Shown piece by piece: positions 1 through 8,856 of a DNA stretch of 43,774 bases. The stretch comes from Rhodospirillales bacterium 20-60-12 (GTDB taxonomy: Bacteria > Pseudomonadota > Alphaproteobacteria > Acetobacterales > Acetobacteraceae), in NCBI GenBank assembly GCA_002255495.1, contig NCAP01000006.1, positions 1 through 43,774 on the forward strand, given 5' to 3'. Positions within the stretch are counted from its first letter, which is position 1, and each line of letters starts with the position of its first letter. Made by a program: the position numbers and the translations under genes. The notes below the pieces were generated by a model, which did no database searches, was not told the origin of the DNA, and worked only from the letters and a program-made list of their open reading frames with translations.

Positions 1-89
1 ACGCCTAAACTAAAGAGCAACGCGACCAAGCCTCCCGCAAAGCCATAACGAAAAATGCGTTGGAATAGGTTAATGGTCGGATTACTCAA
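1..89 (-). CDS. Start of a small membrane protein, possibly GtrA-like (cut by window edge)
   Basis: Reading left from the asparagine-synthase stop, a TTG codon at 89-87 opens a frame that stays open to the window edge. It encodes about 29 residues: a short polar head (SNPTINLFQRIFRY) and then a hydrophobic stretch (GFAGGLVALLFSLG). GtrA-family sugar-lipid flippase subunits often begin this way, with a basic/aromatic head ending in RF/RY followed by G-rich membrane helix 1. GtrA genes also commonly sit beside polyprenyl-phosphate GT2 genes like the one at 1948. The TTG overlaps the upstream stop region by 8 bases, which suggests translational coupling. Only the first residues are visible, so the family is inference. 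Confidence 0.4.
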   Translation of the reverse strand, partial: MSNPTINLFQRIFRYGFAGGLVALLFSLG

Positions 90-1941
90 GTGCCCCCCCC
101 ACATATGCAAGACATAAGTATGCCCACAGAAAGATCCGCTCATCTTCACTATTCTCGAACAAGCCCTTCCAACGAGCGGTTGTAAAACTATCTCGAATAC
201 TCAATCCGTCCGGCAATTTCGGTGGTGTATTGATAGTCGAAAGCCACTTCGTTAAGGGCACACCGAATCCTTTTTTCTTGCGTTCCAACACAAAATCTGG
301 AACCAATCCACGCAGTGCTTCTCGTAAGATATATTTACGTTGTCCGTGCCGAATTTTGTATCCACGCGGCAAGGTCTGGCAAAATGCCGCGATATCGCGA
401 TCTAGAAATGGAGAACGACTCTCAAGTGAGGCGTGCATAGTAGCGCGATCAGATTTCGTCAGAATCATCTCGGGCAAATAGAAATTTGTGTAAAATTCAA
501 GAGATCGATCTGTGTCATTTCGAGCGTTACTTTGGTCCCAAGCTGAAATTGCATCTTCAAACAACTCTTCTGTTGATAGTGGACGCTCAAAGCACTGCAC
601 AAAATCTCCAGGTGCCAATGGACCTAGCCACACTGGATTCCATAATGCGGCTCTGTAGGACAGTCCACGAAACGTTCGGCGCAGGCGGAAGTCCAAACTC
701 ATATTCCGTTGGCTACGGGGCAATCCACTAATTATGCTTCCTATTATTGGATGCACTGAAGATGGAACCAAATGACGATAAAGTGCAGCGGCGGTAAGAG
801 CGGCAAATGGATCATAGCCCGCAAACATCTCATCGCCACCGTCGCCCGACAGAGCTACCGTAACGGTCGCCCGAGCAAAGTGCGCTAAAATGGAAGTCGG
901 CACGATCGATGGGTCGGCAAAAGGCTCGTCTAGCTTATTCAAAATACTGCAAGTTTCAACATGTGTATTAGCAAGGTCAATTATACGTTCGTGATGTCGA
1001 CTCCCAATTGCCAATGCCGCAGAACGCGCGAATACCGACTCGTCGTAAGACGGCTCCTTGAAGCCAATCGTAAAACTATCAATCCCATCTGAGCCTCTGC
1101 ATTTCGCAGCTATTGCCAGTATGGCCGTGGAGTCCAGACCGCCAGAGAGAAACACCCCGAGCGGCACATCAGCTTCTAATCTTTGCTTGACAGCAGCTTC
1201 AAGTAAACTTCGCAATTCATCTGCTAACGCCGGAATACGCGCTGCGGGTGCATTATCATCTGCCTGAATTTCAAATTTCCAGTACCGTGATACTTTAGTT
1301 TTGTTGGTATCAAGGTCAAAAATTAAAGTAGAACCAGCTGGTAGCTTGTGGATCGATTGGTAGACTGTGCCTGGCGCAGGTACATATCCGTACGCAAAGA
1401 ATTTCTGTACATTTGAGGGATTGAATTCCCTTGGAATATTGACGTGGGAGTGAAGAGCCGAAATTTCAGATGCAAATGCAAATAGTTTTGGCTGATCGAT
1501 GTAATAGAGCGGTTTTTCGCCAAAATGATCTCGGGCGCAGAAAATTCGTCGGCGCGATTCATCCCATATTGCAAAAGCAAACATGCCATTTAGGTGACTC
1601 GGCAACGAATCACCCCACGCAGCATAGCCATGCAATATAACCTCTGTATCAGAGTTGTTGGTCTGAAACTTATAGCCTTTTAGTTCTAATTCCACTCGTA
1701 ATTCGTGATGATTGTAAATTTCTCCGTTGAAAACTATGATATGCTTCGCTAACCATGACTGCATCGGTTGCGATCCACCAGACAGGTCTAGAATTTTCAG
1801 GCGTCTAAACCCGAGAAATAACCTGTATTTTGGGTCGTCATAAATCCTCTCTTCATCAGGACCACGATGGACGAGAGCAGATGTCATCGCGACAATATCG
1901 TCGTATGAACCAGTTCCAAGGAATCCCGCAAAACCACACAT
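82..1941 (-). CDS. asnB: Asparagine synthase (glutamine-hydrolysing) family amidotransferase
   Basis: A 619-residue AsnB-type enzyme. The start MCGFAGF exposes Cys2, the N-terminal glutaminase nucleophile. The glutaminase domain covers about residues 2-210 and includes the LVHRGPD and FNGEIYNH signatures. The C-terminal synthetase domain carries the ATP-pyrophosphatase loop SGGLDST near residue 265 and ALSGDGGDEMFAGY further on. It moves glutamine-derived ammonia onto an adenylated carboxylate, usually aspartate. In polysaccharide clusters these enzymes often amidate a sugar acid instead, which is plausible here beside GT2, GT87 and GtrA-like genes. Base composition is clearly AT-richer than the genes after 6 kb, a sign of transfer. 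An 8-G tract lies just before the stop (see findings). Confidence 0.93.
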   Translation of the reverse strand: MCGFAGFLGTGSYDDIVAMTSALVHRGPDEERIYDDPKYRLFLGFRRLKILDLSGGSQPMQSWLAKHIIVFNGEIYNHHELRVELELKGYKFQTNNSDTEVILHGYAAWGDSLPSHLNGMFAFAIWDESRRRIFCARDHFGEKPLYYIDQPKLFAFASEISALHSHVNIPREFNPSNVQKFFAYGYVPAPGTVYQSIHKLPAGSTLIFDLDTNKTKVSRYWKFEIQADDNAPAARIPALADELRSLLEAAVKQRLEADVPLGVFLSGGLDSTAILAIAAKCRGSDGIDSFTIGFKEPSYDESVFARSAALAIGSRHHERIIDLANTHVETCSILNKLDEPFADPSIVPTSILAHFARATVTVALSGDGGDEMFAGYDPFAALTAAALYRHLVPSSVHPIIGSIISGLPRSQRNMSLDFRLRRTFRGLSYRAALWNPVWLGPLAPGDFVQCFERPLSTEELFEDAISAWDQSNARNDTDRSLEFYTNFYLPEMILTKSDRATMHASLESRSPFLDRDIAAFCQTLPRGYKIRHGQRKYILREALRGLVPDFVLERKKKGFGVPLTKWLSTINTPPKLPDGLSIRDSFTTARWKGLFENSEDERIFLWAYLCLAYVGGALE

Positions 1942-1947
1942 ATTCGT

Positions 1948-2910
1948 CTATGACCAATCTATATCTATATTTTGGATAGACTGGGCAGCTATTTCTTTCA
2001 CATAATATATTTTTTTTGATTGCGACTCAAAATAAACTCTAACAGCAATTTCTGCCAATAACCCAATTAGTATGCTCATAATTCCCATCATAAATGACAT
2101 TGCAACCAAAAGCGGCAATGGCGTTAAGATCATTGACAAATGTTTAAAGAATTTGAGATATAATACGTCCCCTAAAGTTAGAGCAGATACGAGGAGCCAT
2201 AATATACCGAAGCCACCGAAGACATAAATCGGCTTCCCAATCCAGCGATCCAAAAAACACACCACGATAAGATCAAGTATGACTTTTAGTATTCTTATTG
2301 TACCGTAATTTGATTTCCCGAACGCTCGCGGGTGATGTTTTACTTCGATCTCGGTAATACGGGCTCCGTACCATGACGCGTAGATAGGGATAAACCTGTG
2401 CATCTCACCATAGAGCTTTACGTGAGTAATTACTGATCGGCGATACGCTTTTAGCGAACACCCATAATCATGAAGTGCTACGCCAGAAAGTTTTGAAATA
2501 ATCCAGTTGGCCCGACGACTCAAAAAGTTTCGTCTAATCGGAGAATCGTTCCTATTTCGTCGCCATCCAGAGACAACGTCGAATCCTTCGTTGAGTTTGT
2601 CGAGTAGCCGTGGGATGTCCATTGGGTCATTTTGCAGGTCAGCATCGATCGGAACGATAATTGTGCCAACTGAATTATCAAGGCCCGCCATCATCGGAAC
2701 CGCCTTCAATCGTGTTTCAAAAGCCGCGATTTTCGTTAACACATCAAATGAACGATCTGAACTTCCATCGTCTACTGCGATGATTTCGAATTTTAAAGTA
2801 GTTTGGTCGAGTGTCTCAATGATTTTAGAAATTAAAATCGGGAGCGCCCGCTCCTCGTTGAAGATCGGAACAATAATCGACACTAAATCAAGGTATTTTT
2901 GCTTATGCAC
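1948..2910 (-). CDS. GT2 family polyprenyl-phosphate glycosyltransferase (DPM1/ArnC-like)
   Basis: The protein begins with the GT2 nucleotide-sugar domain: SIIVPIFNEE at the start, VDDGSSD, then the metal-binding IDADLQNDP. Two hydrophobic C-terminal segments (around GGFGILWLLVSALTL and MSFMMGIMSILIGLL) match transferases that load a sugar onto undecaprenyl phosphate at the inner membrane. The start is uncertain. The frame is open to a TTG at 2985 and an ATG at 2949. I prefer GTG at 2910 because GGGAGA lies about 10 bases upstream and the core fold begins ten residues later. It is 6 bases from the asparagine synthase and AT-rich like it, so the two probably travel and are transcribed together. 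Donor sugar unknown. Confidence 0.87.
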   Translation of the reverse strand: MHKQKYLDLVSIIVPIFNEERALPILISKIIETLDQTTLKFEIIAVDDGSSDRSFDVLTKIAAFETRLKAVPMMAGLDNSVGTIIVPIDADLQNDPMDIPRLLDKLNEGFDVVSGWRRNRNDSPIRRNFLSRRANWIISKLSGVALHDYGCSLKAYRRSVITHVKLYGEMHRFIPIYASWYGARITEIEVKHHPRAFGKSNYGTIRILKVILDLIVVCFLDRWIGKPIYVFGGFGILWLLVSALTLGDVLYLKFFKHLSMILTPLPLLVAMSFMMGIMSILIGLLAEIAVRVYFESQSKKIYYVKEIAAQSIQNIDIDWS

Positions 2911-3025
2911 CGCTAATAGTTCTCCCAAATTGATACCCTTGAAAGCCATTAATGACACACATGATATCCCCCATCCAAAATCCAAAAGTCGTATTCGCTA
3001 ACGACGATTCCAAGTTATTCACCAC

Positions 3026-4246
3026 TCAGGCCACCCTTGCATGCGATTCCCTAATCAAATCAACCGGCTGTTGAAGGAGCCGCAACGCCATCACTGCAGC
3101 GCAGAGGAGCAAAATGGGTGTCAGGAGGATGTGGATGAGGCTTGTTGTCAGAAGGCAGAGGCCGGGCCAGGTGAATAGCAGCACGTCGAGAAAGCCGATG
3201 CGCCAGTCGCGTTGTTCAGCCAAGCAAAGGAGAGCGATTGAATAGCCTGCCATGTCATCAACATAGCCGTAAGGTGAGCATAACAGTGTGAGAAACACGG
3301 TGATTGCCATACGGGCGAGCGGGTTGACGCTCTGAGTGCGCCACACGTGCCACACCATGATTGTTGCCAGACCGGCGCTGATGATTTGGGCGGTGTAGGC
3401 GACCGCGAGGTTGCTGCCCAGGCTGCGCGCCATCCAGAATATTGATACGCCAATTGTTTGATAACCTTGCGGGTAGATGTCCTCCAAAATGCCGCGGCTG
3501 TTGGCCGGTGCGTTGGCCCAGAAATTGGACCAAACGGAGGGGCCGAATGACAAGGTCACTAAGGCGGCTAGCACCGCCGTGATGGTGCAGGCCATGGCGA
3601 TGGCGCGGGCGTTGCGCTGTGCCAGCCAGACGATGGGTATCAGCAGGGCAATTTGCGGCTTGAGGATCATGATGGCGGTCAGCCCGCCGCTGAGAGGCGG
3701 CCGGCGCGGTGCGGCGAGCAGTGAGGCCACAAACGCCGCGCCGACGAGGGTGCCGTATTGGCCCAGCATCATGGAATAGATCGACGCCGGCGAGAAAATG
3801 CCGAGCAGAATAACCGGCCATGACAGCCGCACCAGCCGCAGCAAAAATGCGGAACCGAGAACGCTCAACAGCGTCCATACGATGTAGCTGGTTCTGAGGC
3901 CCATCCATGACATAGGCACGGCAAGAAGCAGGTTGAAAGGCGGATAGATCCAATCGGTCGTGATGATGCGCGCGCCGAAATATGCGCGCCGCCACAACTC
4001 GAAGAGATAGGATGAATAAAGCGTATCGGTGCGCCCGGAGGCAGCGAGCTTGCCGGCTGCCCATAAATTGGCGAAATCGCCCTCGGGCATTGTACGGGTG
4101 GTATTGAGTGCAAATCTGATGCCGTGCGCCCAGCGAACCTCGAACGCGATGGCAAACACAAAAACCACCATGGCGCCCAGTAAAAAGGCCATCACCAAAA
4201 CCGCCAGCGGTTTGAGGCGCAGCGAACCCCTGCCCGGCTCAGCCAC
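3026..4246 (-). CDS. GT87/DUF2029-type polytopic glycosyltransferase
   Basis: About 406 residues with roughly ten hydrophobic segments. The first large periplasmic-type loop carries PEGDFANLWAAG, followed by a WIYPPFNLLLAVP block and, later, MILKPQIALLIPIVWL. These are hallmarks of GT87 (DUF2029) proteins, relatives of PimE/AftC-type mannosyl- and arabinosyl-transferases that use polyprenyl-phosphate sugars. The frame runs open for 81 codons more upstream, but that part is proline/arginine-rich and lies inside the preceding gene, so it is a shadow. I chose GTG at 4246, which overlaps the stop of the upstream gene and gives a normal basic head before helix 1. ATG at 4192 is an alternative. Function within a glycan pathway is inferred from family and neighbours. 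Confidence 0.78.
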   Translation of the reverse strand: MAEPGRGSLRLKPLAVLVMAFLLGAMVVFVFAIAFEVRWAHGIRFALNTTRTMPEGDFANLWAAGKLAASGRTDTLYSSYLFELWRRAYFGARIITTDWIYPPFNLLLAVPMSWMGLRTSYIVWTLLSVLGSAFLLRLVRLSWPVILLGIFSPASIYSMMLGQYGTLVGAAFVASLLAAPRRPPLSGGLTAIMILKPQIALLIPIVWLAQRNARAIAMACTITAVLAALVTLSFGPSVWSNFWANAPANSRGILEDIYPQGYQTIGVSIFWMARSLGSNLAVAYTAQIISAGLATIMVWHVWRTQSVNPLARMAITVFLTLLCSPYGYVDDMAGYSIALLCLAEQRDWRIGFLDVLLFTWPGLCLLTTSLIHILLTPILLLCAAVMALRLLQQPVDLIRESHARVA

Positions 4247-5963
4247 CGGCGACGCGGTAGAGGTCGTAGCCGCCTGGCGTTGGGGGTTCAACGCGCTTGA
4301 GCCAAGGTGGGGGATGGCCGGCGAGAATTGAATCGAGCAATGAATCGTCCGGCGCGCCCTGGACCAGCAGCGAATGGCCGGCGGCGGGGCACACCAGGAC
4401 CAGTTGCGCATGCGTGGCGCGGAAGGCGGGCGGGATTTGGGTGCCCGCGGGCGCCCGCCAGGCGGCGCGCAGGCGCAGGAACCCGGCAATGCCGTTTTGA
4501 TAGAGCGAGCCGACGGTGATGATGTTTGTTCGCCATAGGAGTTCCGGTGTGTCGTTCACGTCAGCCAGCACAATATAGCCGGCATAAGGCGCTAAATTCT
4601 TGCTGAATAGATTTAAATCGCACGGGGTGAGATGATTTGCGGGGCTTGGATGGCCGGCGGGCACAAAAACCGCGAGGCGGGGTGCGACGACCATCAAGGC
4701 CACCAGCGCGATGCGGGAGAGCATGGCGCCGAGCGTGTCTTCGCCGAGCGCGCTTGTGATGTCGGTCAGCATGACCGGCAGAAGCCCCGCCGCCATAAGG
4801 GATGAGAACGGCGAGAAACGGGCGAATCGGAGGGCGAGGACGAGCGCAAATATCAGCGCGGCCATGGTGTAGAGCCAAATCCAGTGCTTGCGGCGTTGCC
4901 AGGAGAGGCCCGCATAGATCAACGCCACCACACCGGGGAGCAGAAATTCCACCGCCATGGGCCAGCTCTGGATGGGCTGCATTTCAATGATCGGGCCGAA
5001 AAACCGCTTGGCGTCGGCCGGGCTCATCAATCCGAACGGGCCGAGGGCGACTTTGGGGAATAAAGCGAGCCAGGCCAGAATGCATAAGCCGCCGAGCGGG
5101 ATGGCCGCGATCGGGCGCGGGCCGATCCGCCCGAGCGCCCAGGTGAGCAGGGCGACATCGACCCCGAGGGCGACATAGACGATGGAAAGCCGGTCAATTT
5201 CCGGGGTGAGCCACCCGCCATGGGGCGGATCGAGCAGGCAGGCGGCGAGCAGCATGAGGGCGAAGGCGCGGCCGACCACGCCGATCGGGGCTGCTTGATT
5301 ACCCAGCCAGACCAGGAAAAACCCGCCGAATAGGAGGAGAATGAAGGGCATGGTCTCAGGCGTGATCCAGATGGCGATGCCGCCTGCCGCACCGGCGAGC
5401 CAGGCGGGGTGGCTGGCGCCCGCGCGAGCGCGGACCAGACAGCCGGCGCAAAACGCGATCGGCACGAGTAAAATGACGTGATGGGTGACCACGCCGGGCA
5501 GGGCGTAATTGGCCAAAGCGGGCATCAGCACCGCGGCGATGGGGGCGAGGAGGAGAAATTTCCGTCCAGCGAAGGGGGCGGCGGCGAAGGCGATACTGAG
5601 CCCGAGCAAGCCGACGGCGATGGGCCCGAACGCGACGCCGGCGACGAATAGAGCCGATTTCCAGCCGAGCCAGGGGGCCAGAGGGGCAGCCATGACGAGC
5701 AGGAGGGCATCGAGCAGGCGGGACCATTCGACCAGAACCCCGGCGCCGGAATCGTCGCGGGCGACCATATTGGTCAAATGCCCGGCCTGGATGCCCTGCC
5801 AGATGCGCTCCAGGCGCATATAGCTGTCGGGGTCGCTCAGGGTGCCGTGCAGCACGGCATGCCAGTTCAGAAAGCCGGCCACGATGTTCAGCGCGACGCC
5901 GAGCAGAAAAATCAGCCCCCAGCCGGGTTGTCCGGCTGAGGGCTGGGCGACATTAATGCTCAA
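4239..5963 (-). CDS. STT3/GT-C-like polytopic membrane protein
   Basis: A 574-residue protein with a TTG start and about 12 hydrophobic segments. After helix 1 comes a loop with HGTLSDPDSYMRLERIW. An acidic pair followed by Tyr and Arg is the typical first-loop signature of GT-C oligosaccharyltransferases and related enzymes (STT3, PglB, ArnT-like). A C-terminal part of about 130 residues after the last helix is soluble-looking and ends VAGG. It probably transfers a lipid-linked sugar on the periplasmic face. The next gene (GT87-like) overlaps its end, so the two form a pair. GC is high here, unlike the following GT2-asnB part. Exact substrate and family assignment are not certain. Confidence 0.68.
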   Translation of the reverse strand: MSINVAQPSAGQPGWGLIFLLGVALNIVAGFLNWHAVLHGTLSDPDSYMRLERIWQGIQAGHLTNMVARDDSGAGVLVEWSRLLDALLLVMAAPLAPWLGWKSALFVAGVAFGPIAVGLLGLSIAFAAAPFAGRKFLLLAPIAAVLMPALANYALPGVVTHHVILLVPIAFCAGCLVRARAGASHPAWLAGAAGGIAIWITPETMPFILLLFGGFFLVWLGNQAAPIGVVGRAFALMLLAACLLDPPHGGWLTPEIDRLSIVYVALGVDVALLTWALGRIGPRPIAAIPLGGLCILAWLALFPKVALGPFGLMSPADAKRFFGPIIEMQPIQSWPMAVEFLLPGVVALIYAGLSWQRRKHWIWLYTMAALIFALVLALRFARFSPFSSLMAAGLLPVMLTDITSALGEDTLGAMLSRIALVALMVVAPRLAVFVPAGHPSPANHLTPCDLNLFSKNLAPYAGYIVLADVNDTPELLWRTNIITVGSLYQNGIAGFLRLRAAWRAPAGTQIPPAFRATHAQLVLVCPAAGHSLLVQGAPDDSLLDSILAGHPPPWLKRVEPPTPGGYDLYRVAGG

Positions 5964-6010
5964 GAGGGCGCGCTCAAGACAGGGCGGCCATGACCCCTCA
6001 ATCGCAGGGG

Positions 6011-6676
6011 TTAATCGGCGGCCAGGGCGATTTGCTTACGCGACATTGCCCTTGTGACATATTCCTCGGTGGCTTCGGCGACCTGATCGGCATGATTGGC
6101 AAACACATGGTCCGCCCCCTGATAGACCCGGTAATCGATGGCGACGCCTTTTTGCAGATTCAATTTGTCGACCAGTTTGCGCACCGAGTTTTCCGGCACC
6201 AAATCGTCCGAGTCGCCATGGATCATCAGCCCGCTGCACGGGCATGGGGCGAGGAAGCCGAAATCGTAATGCGCGGCGGGCGGGGCAACACTGACCCAGC
6301 CTGAAACCTCGGGCCGGCGCATCAGCAATTGCATGCCGACAAAGGCGCCGAAGGAGTAGCCCGCGATCCACAAGCCGGCATGGCCGGGATTGAGCGCCTG
6401 CATCCAGTCCAACGCGGCAGCGGCATCGTTGATTTCGCCCATGCCGCCGTCGAACTTGCCCTGGCTGCGGCCGACGCCGCGGAAATTGAACCGCATCACG
6501 GAGAAGCCGAGGCGCTGGAACACCTGATACATCGTGAAAGTTATGCGATTATTCATGGTGCCGCCATGCAGCGGGTGCGGGTGCAGGACCAGGGCCAGCG
6601 GCGCGCCGCGCTCTTTGGCATGGTGATAACGACCCTCAAGCCGGCCATCTGGGCCGGTAAACATCATCTCAGGCAT
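6011..6676 (-). CDS. Alpha/beta hydrolase of the COG2945 type
   Basis: 221 residues, close to the usual size for this short hydrolase family. The nucleophile elbow is GYSFG (Ser near residue 107), after the oxyanion-type segment HPHPLHGG near residue 33. A late GDSDDLVPE carries a likely acid residue, and GADHVF supplies the catalytic His. The family is widespread in proteobacteria and its substrate is unknown, though small esters are usual. It lies upstream of the membrane-protein pair on the same strand with a 47-base gap, so co-transcription is possible but functional linkage is not evident. The start MPEMMFTGPDG fits family members. Confidence 0.85.
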   Translation of the reverse strand: MPEMMFTGPDGRLEGRYHHAKERGAPLALVLHPHPLHGGTMNNRITFTMYQVFQRLGFSVMRFNFRGVGRSQGKFDGGMGEINDAAAALDWMQALNPGHAGLWIAGYSFGAFVGMQLLMRRPEVSGWVSVAPPAAHYDFGFLAPCPCSGLMIHGDSDDLVPENSVRKLVDKLNLQKGVAIDYRVYQGADHVFANHADQVAEATEEYVTRAMSRKQIALAAD

Positions 6677-6825
6677 TTTGTGTTTAATCCGCTTTCCGTC
6701 TAAATCCGTTGTACCCCGCAGCCTGAACCCCTGACGGCGATCCGGGCTGCAATCATGTTTCTGGCCTGTATCGGCCCGATAAGCTTATGAGTTGGCTCCC
6801 GATCTGCCCCTCTTAAAATCGACTA

Positions 6826-6898
6826 CCCCAATCTGACACCCAGCGTGGCGCCGAACCTGGCGCCCAATCTGACCCCCAACTTGACCCCCCAACTTGAC
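6826..6898. repeat. Six-unit 12-bp tandem repeat
   Basis: Six imperfect copies of a 12-base unit (plus-strand consensus CCCCAAYCTGAC) run head to tail, with one extra C between units 5 and 6. They sit in the 351-base gene-free gap between the hydrolase and cysE. The rest of that gap holds only a possible cysE promoter. On the minus strand the units read as a V-R-L-G tetrapeptide repeat, but no convincing gene carries it. Confidence 0.8.
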
Positions 6899-6961
6899 CA
6901 ACGCCCAGCGGATACCCAGTTGCCGTGCAAGCGCAGAGATGGTTGACTAGATGATAAGCAA

Positions 6962-6991
6962 TTGTCGCCCAACCTCTGGCCGACATAGTAT
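6962..6991 (+). promoter_or_regulatory. Possible sigma70 promoter of cysE operon
   Basis: TTGTCG and TAGTAT are separated by 18 bases and end 36 bases before the cysE start. The match is moderate and no operator is evident. Inference from sequence only. Confidence 0.3.
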
Positions 6992-7027
6992 AAGAGCAGT
7001 TCACCAATTTTTCTATGGAATTGTCGC

Positions 7028-7693
7028 ATGGCCTTCATGTTTTTGCGTGAGAGCATCCAGGCTTACCGGCAGCGCGACCCCGCGGCGCGGTCGAATTTGG
7101 AAGTTCTGCTTTGCTATCCGGGGCTTCATGCGGTTGGGGTGCATGCGCTGTCGCATTTCTTCTGGACCCGTCAATTCTACACGCTGGCGCGGTTTATCTC
7201 GCACCTGGGGCGGTTCCTGACGGGCATCGAAATTCACCCCGGGGCGACGCTGGGCCGCCGGTTGATCATCGATCACGGCATGGGTGTGGTGATCGGCGAG
7301 ACGGCGGAACTGGGCGATGATGTTTATATATATCATCAGGTTACGTTGGGCGGCACCAGCAGCGAAATGGGCAAGCGGCACCCGACCATCGGCCATAACG
7401 TGATCATCGGCGCGGGGGCGAAAGTGCTCGGCGCCATTTTGATCGGCGATAATGCGCGGATCGGGGCGAATGCCGTGGTGGTGGCCGAAGTGCCGGCCGG
7501 CACCACGGTGGTGGGGATTCCGGCGCATCCGGTCGAGCGCACCAGCAAGCCGCGTTTCGATGCCTATGGCACGCCATGCGATCCGTGCCTTGACCCGCTC
7601 TTGCAGGAGGTCGCGACCTTGCGGGCCGAATTGAACGATTTGGAAGGCCGGCTGGACCGCGAGGCCCGAGCGACCGCGCCGAGCAAGAACTGA
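7028..7693 (+). CDS. cysE: Serine O-acetyltransferase
   Basis: Acetylates L-serine with acetyl-CoA to O-acetylserine, the carbon skeleton for cysteine. The 221-residue protein has a short helical N-terminal domain, then left-handed beta-helix hexapeptide repeats from about residue 75. The family signatures [18 protein letters not shown] and YHQVTLGG are intact, including the catalytic His of the DHG motif. The short form resembles EpsC/NifP-type enzymes rather than the 270-residue enteric CysE. Start ATG has GGAA about 8 bases upstream. It heads a compact plus-strand run with a cysteine desulfurase 11 bases downstream, a ferredoxin and mnmA, so its product probably feeds cysteine to the sulfur-transfer steps. 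Confidence 0.93.
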   Translation: MAFMFLRESIQAYRQRDPAARSNLEVLLCYPGLHAVGVHALSHFFWTRQFYTLARFISHLGRFLTGIEIHPGATLGRRLIIDHGMGVVIGETAELGDDVYIYHQVTLGGTSSEMGKRHPTIGHNVIIGAGAKVLGAILIGDNARIGANAVVVAEVPAGTTVVGIPAHPVERTSKPRFDAYGTPCDPCLDPLLQEVATLRAELNDLEGRLDREARATAPSKN

Positions 7694-7704
7694 GTTTCAT
7701 CGAC

Positions 7705-8832
7705 TTGGTCTATTTGGATGCCAATGCCTCCGAGCCGCTGCATCCGGCAGCCCGGGCGGCGATGCTGGCGGCGCTGGAGCAGCCGGGCAACCCGGCTTCC
7801 ATCCATGGCGCGGGGCGGGCGGCGCGGCGGGTGTTGGAATCGGCGCGGGAGTCACTCGCCGCGCGGTTCCATGCGGCACCGGGCGATTTGATTTTCACCT
7901 CCGGGGCGACCGAGGCCGATGCGCTGGCCATTCATGCGCTGGGGGCGGGCCGGCCGGTTCTGATCGGCGCGACCGAGCATGACGCGGTGCGGGCGGCGGC
8001 GCCGGGGGCTGTTATTATTCCCGTGCGGCAGAGCGGCGAGGTTGATCTGCCGACGCTTGAGGCATTGCTGCGCACGCATGAAAACGCCTTGGTGTGCCTG
8101 ATGTCGGCGAATAACGAGACCGGCGTGCTGCATCCGCTGGCGGACGCGGCTTCGTTATGCGCGAGATATCACGCGCTGCTGCATGTCGATGCGGTGCAGA
8201 CCGCCGGGCGGGTGGAGATTGATTATCTGGCCCTGGGGGCTGCGAGCTTCGCCGTTTCGGCGCATAAACTGGGTGGGCCGCTTGGGGCGGGGGCGTTGAT
8301 TTGCGCGGCGGGCCTGGCGGATCATATCAAGCCCTTGATTGCCGGTGGCGGGCAGGAACGCGGGCGGCGCGGCGGCACGCCGGCTTTGCCGGCGCTGGCC
8401 GGCTTTGCCGCCGCCGCCATGGTGGCGCGGCCCGATTTAAGGGCGGCCCGCGAGCGGATTGAACAGGCCGCGCGCGCCTGCGGCGCATTGGTGATGGGCG
8501 AGGCGGCACCAAGGCTGGGCAATACGAGCTGCCTTGCTCTACCCGGGGCTCGGGGGGGGGTTCGGGCGGAGACGCAGGTGATTGCCCTGGATATGGCGGG
8601 CTTTTGCGTCTCAGCGGGATCGGCTTGTTCCTCGGGCAAGGTCGCGCGGAGCCATGTGCTGGCCGCCATGGGGTATGCCGATCACGCGGGCGATGCGATC
8701 CGGGTATCGCTGCCGTGGAATCTGCGCGATGGCGATGTCGATCAATTCATCGTTGCATACCGGGCGATGGCCGAACGCGCCTTGCGCAAACCAGGCGATA
8801 TCTCTAGTTCCCCTCCTGTTCGCGCCGCCTGA
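7705..8832 (+). CDS. Cysteine desulfurase, class V aminotransferase (NifS/IscS-like)
   Basis: A PLP enzyme that takes sulfur from cysteine and holds it as a persulfide. The 375 residues include YLDANASEP at the start, the cofactor segment SANNETG, HVDAVQTAG, and the Schiff-base lysine in SAHKLGGP. The persulfide cysteine sits in SAGSACSSGK. This is the IscS/NifS (group I) loop. The start is TTG, 11 bases after cysE. A run of nine G at 8552-8560 lies inside the gene, but the frame continues correctly into the active-site loop. No IscU or IscA gene is adjacent, so a dedicated Fe-S scaffold partner is not visible. The nearby mnmA suggests supply for tRNA thiolation. Confidence 0.92.
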   Translation: MVYLDANASEPLHPAARAAMLAALEQPGNPASIHGAGRAARRVLESARESLAARFHAAPGDLIFTSGATEADALAIHALGAGRPVLIGATEHDAVRAAAPGAVIIPVRQSGEVDLPTLEALLRTHENALVCLMSANNETGVLHPLADAASLCARYHALLHVDAVQTAGRVEIDYLALGAASFAVSAHKLGGPLGAGALICAAGLADHIKPLIAGGGQERGRRGGTPALPALAGFAAAAMVARPDLRAARERIEQAARACGALVMGEAAPRLGNTSCLALPGARGGVRAETQVIALDMAGFCVSAGSACSSGKVARSHVLAAMGYADHAGDAIRVSLPWNLRDGDVDQFIVAYRAMAERALRKPGDISSSPPVRAA

Positions 8833-8856
8833 GCGGCGCCTGTTCCGGGGATTGCC

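Noticed and set aside
6826-6898. CRISPR array
   Set aside because: Units are 12 bases with no spacers; no cas genes nearby.
6823-7056. 77-codon minus-strand frame ending in V-R-L-G repeats
   Set aside because: Weak start, no known family, and the repeat is explained as a 12-bp DNA tandem array.
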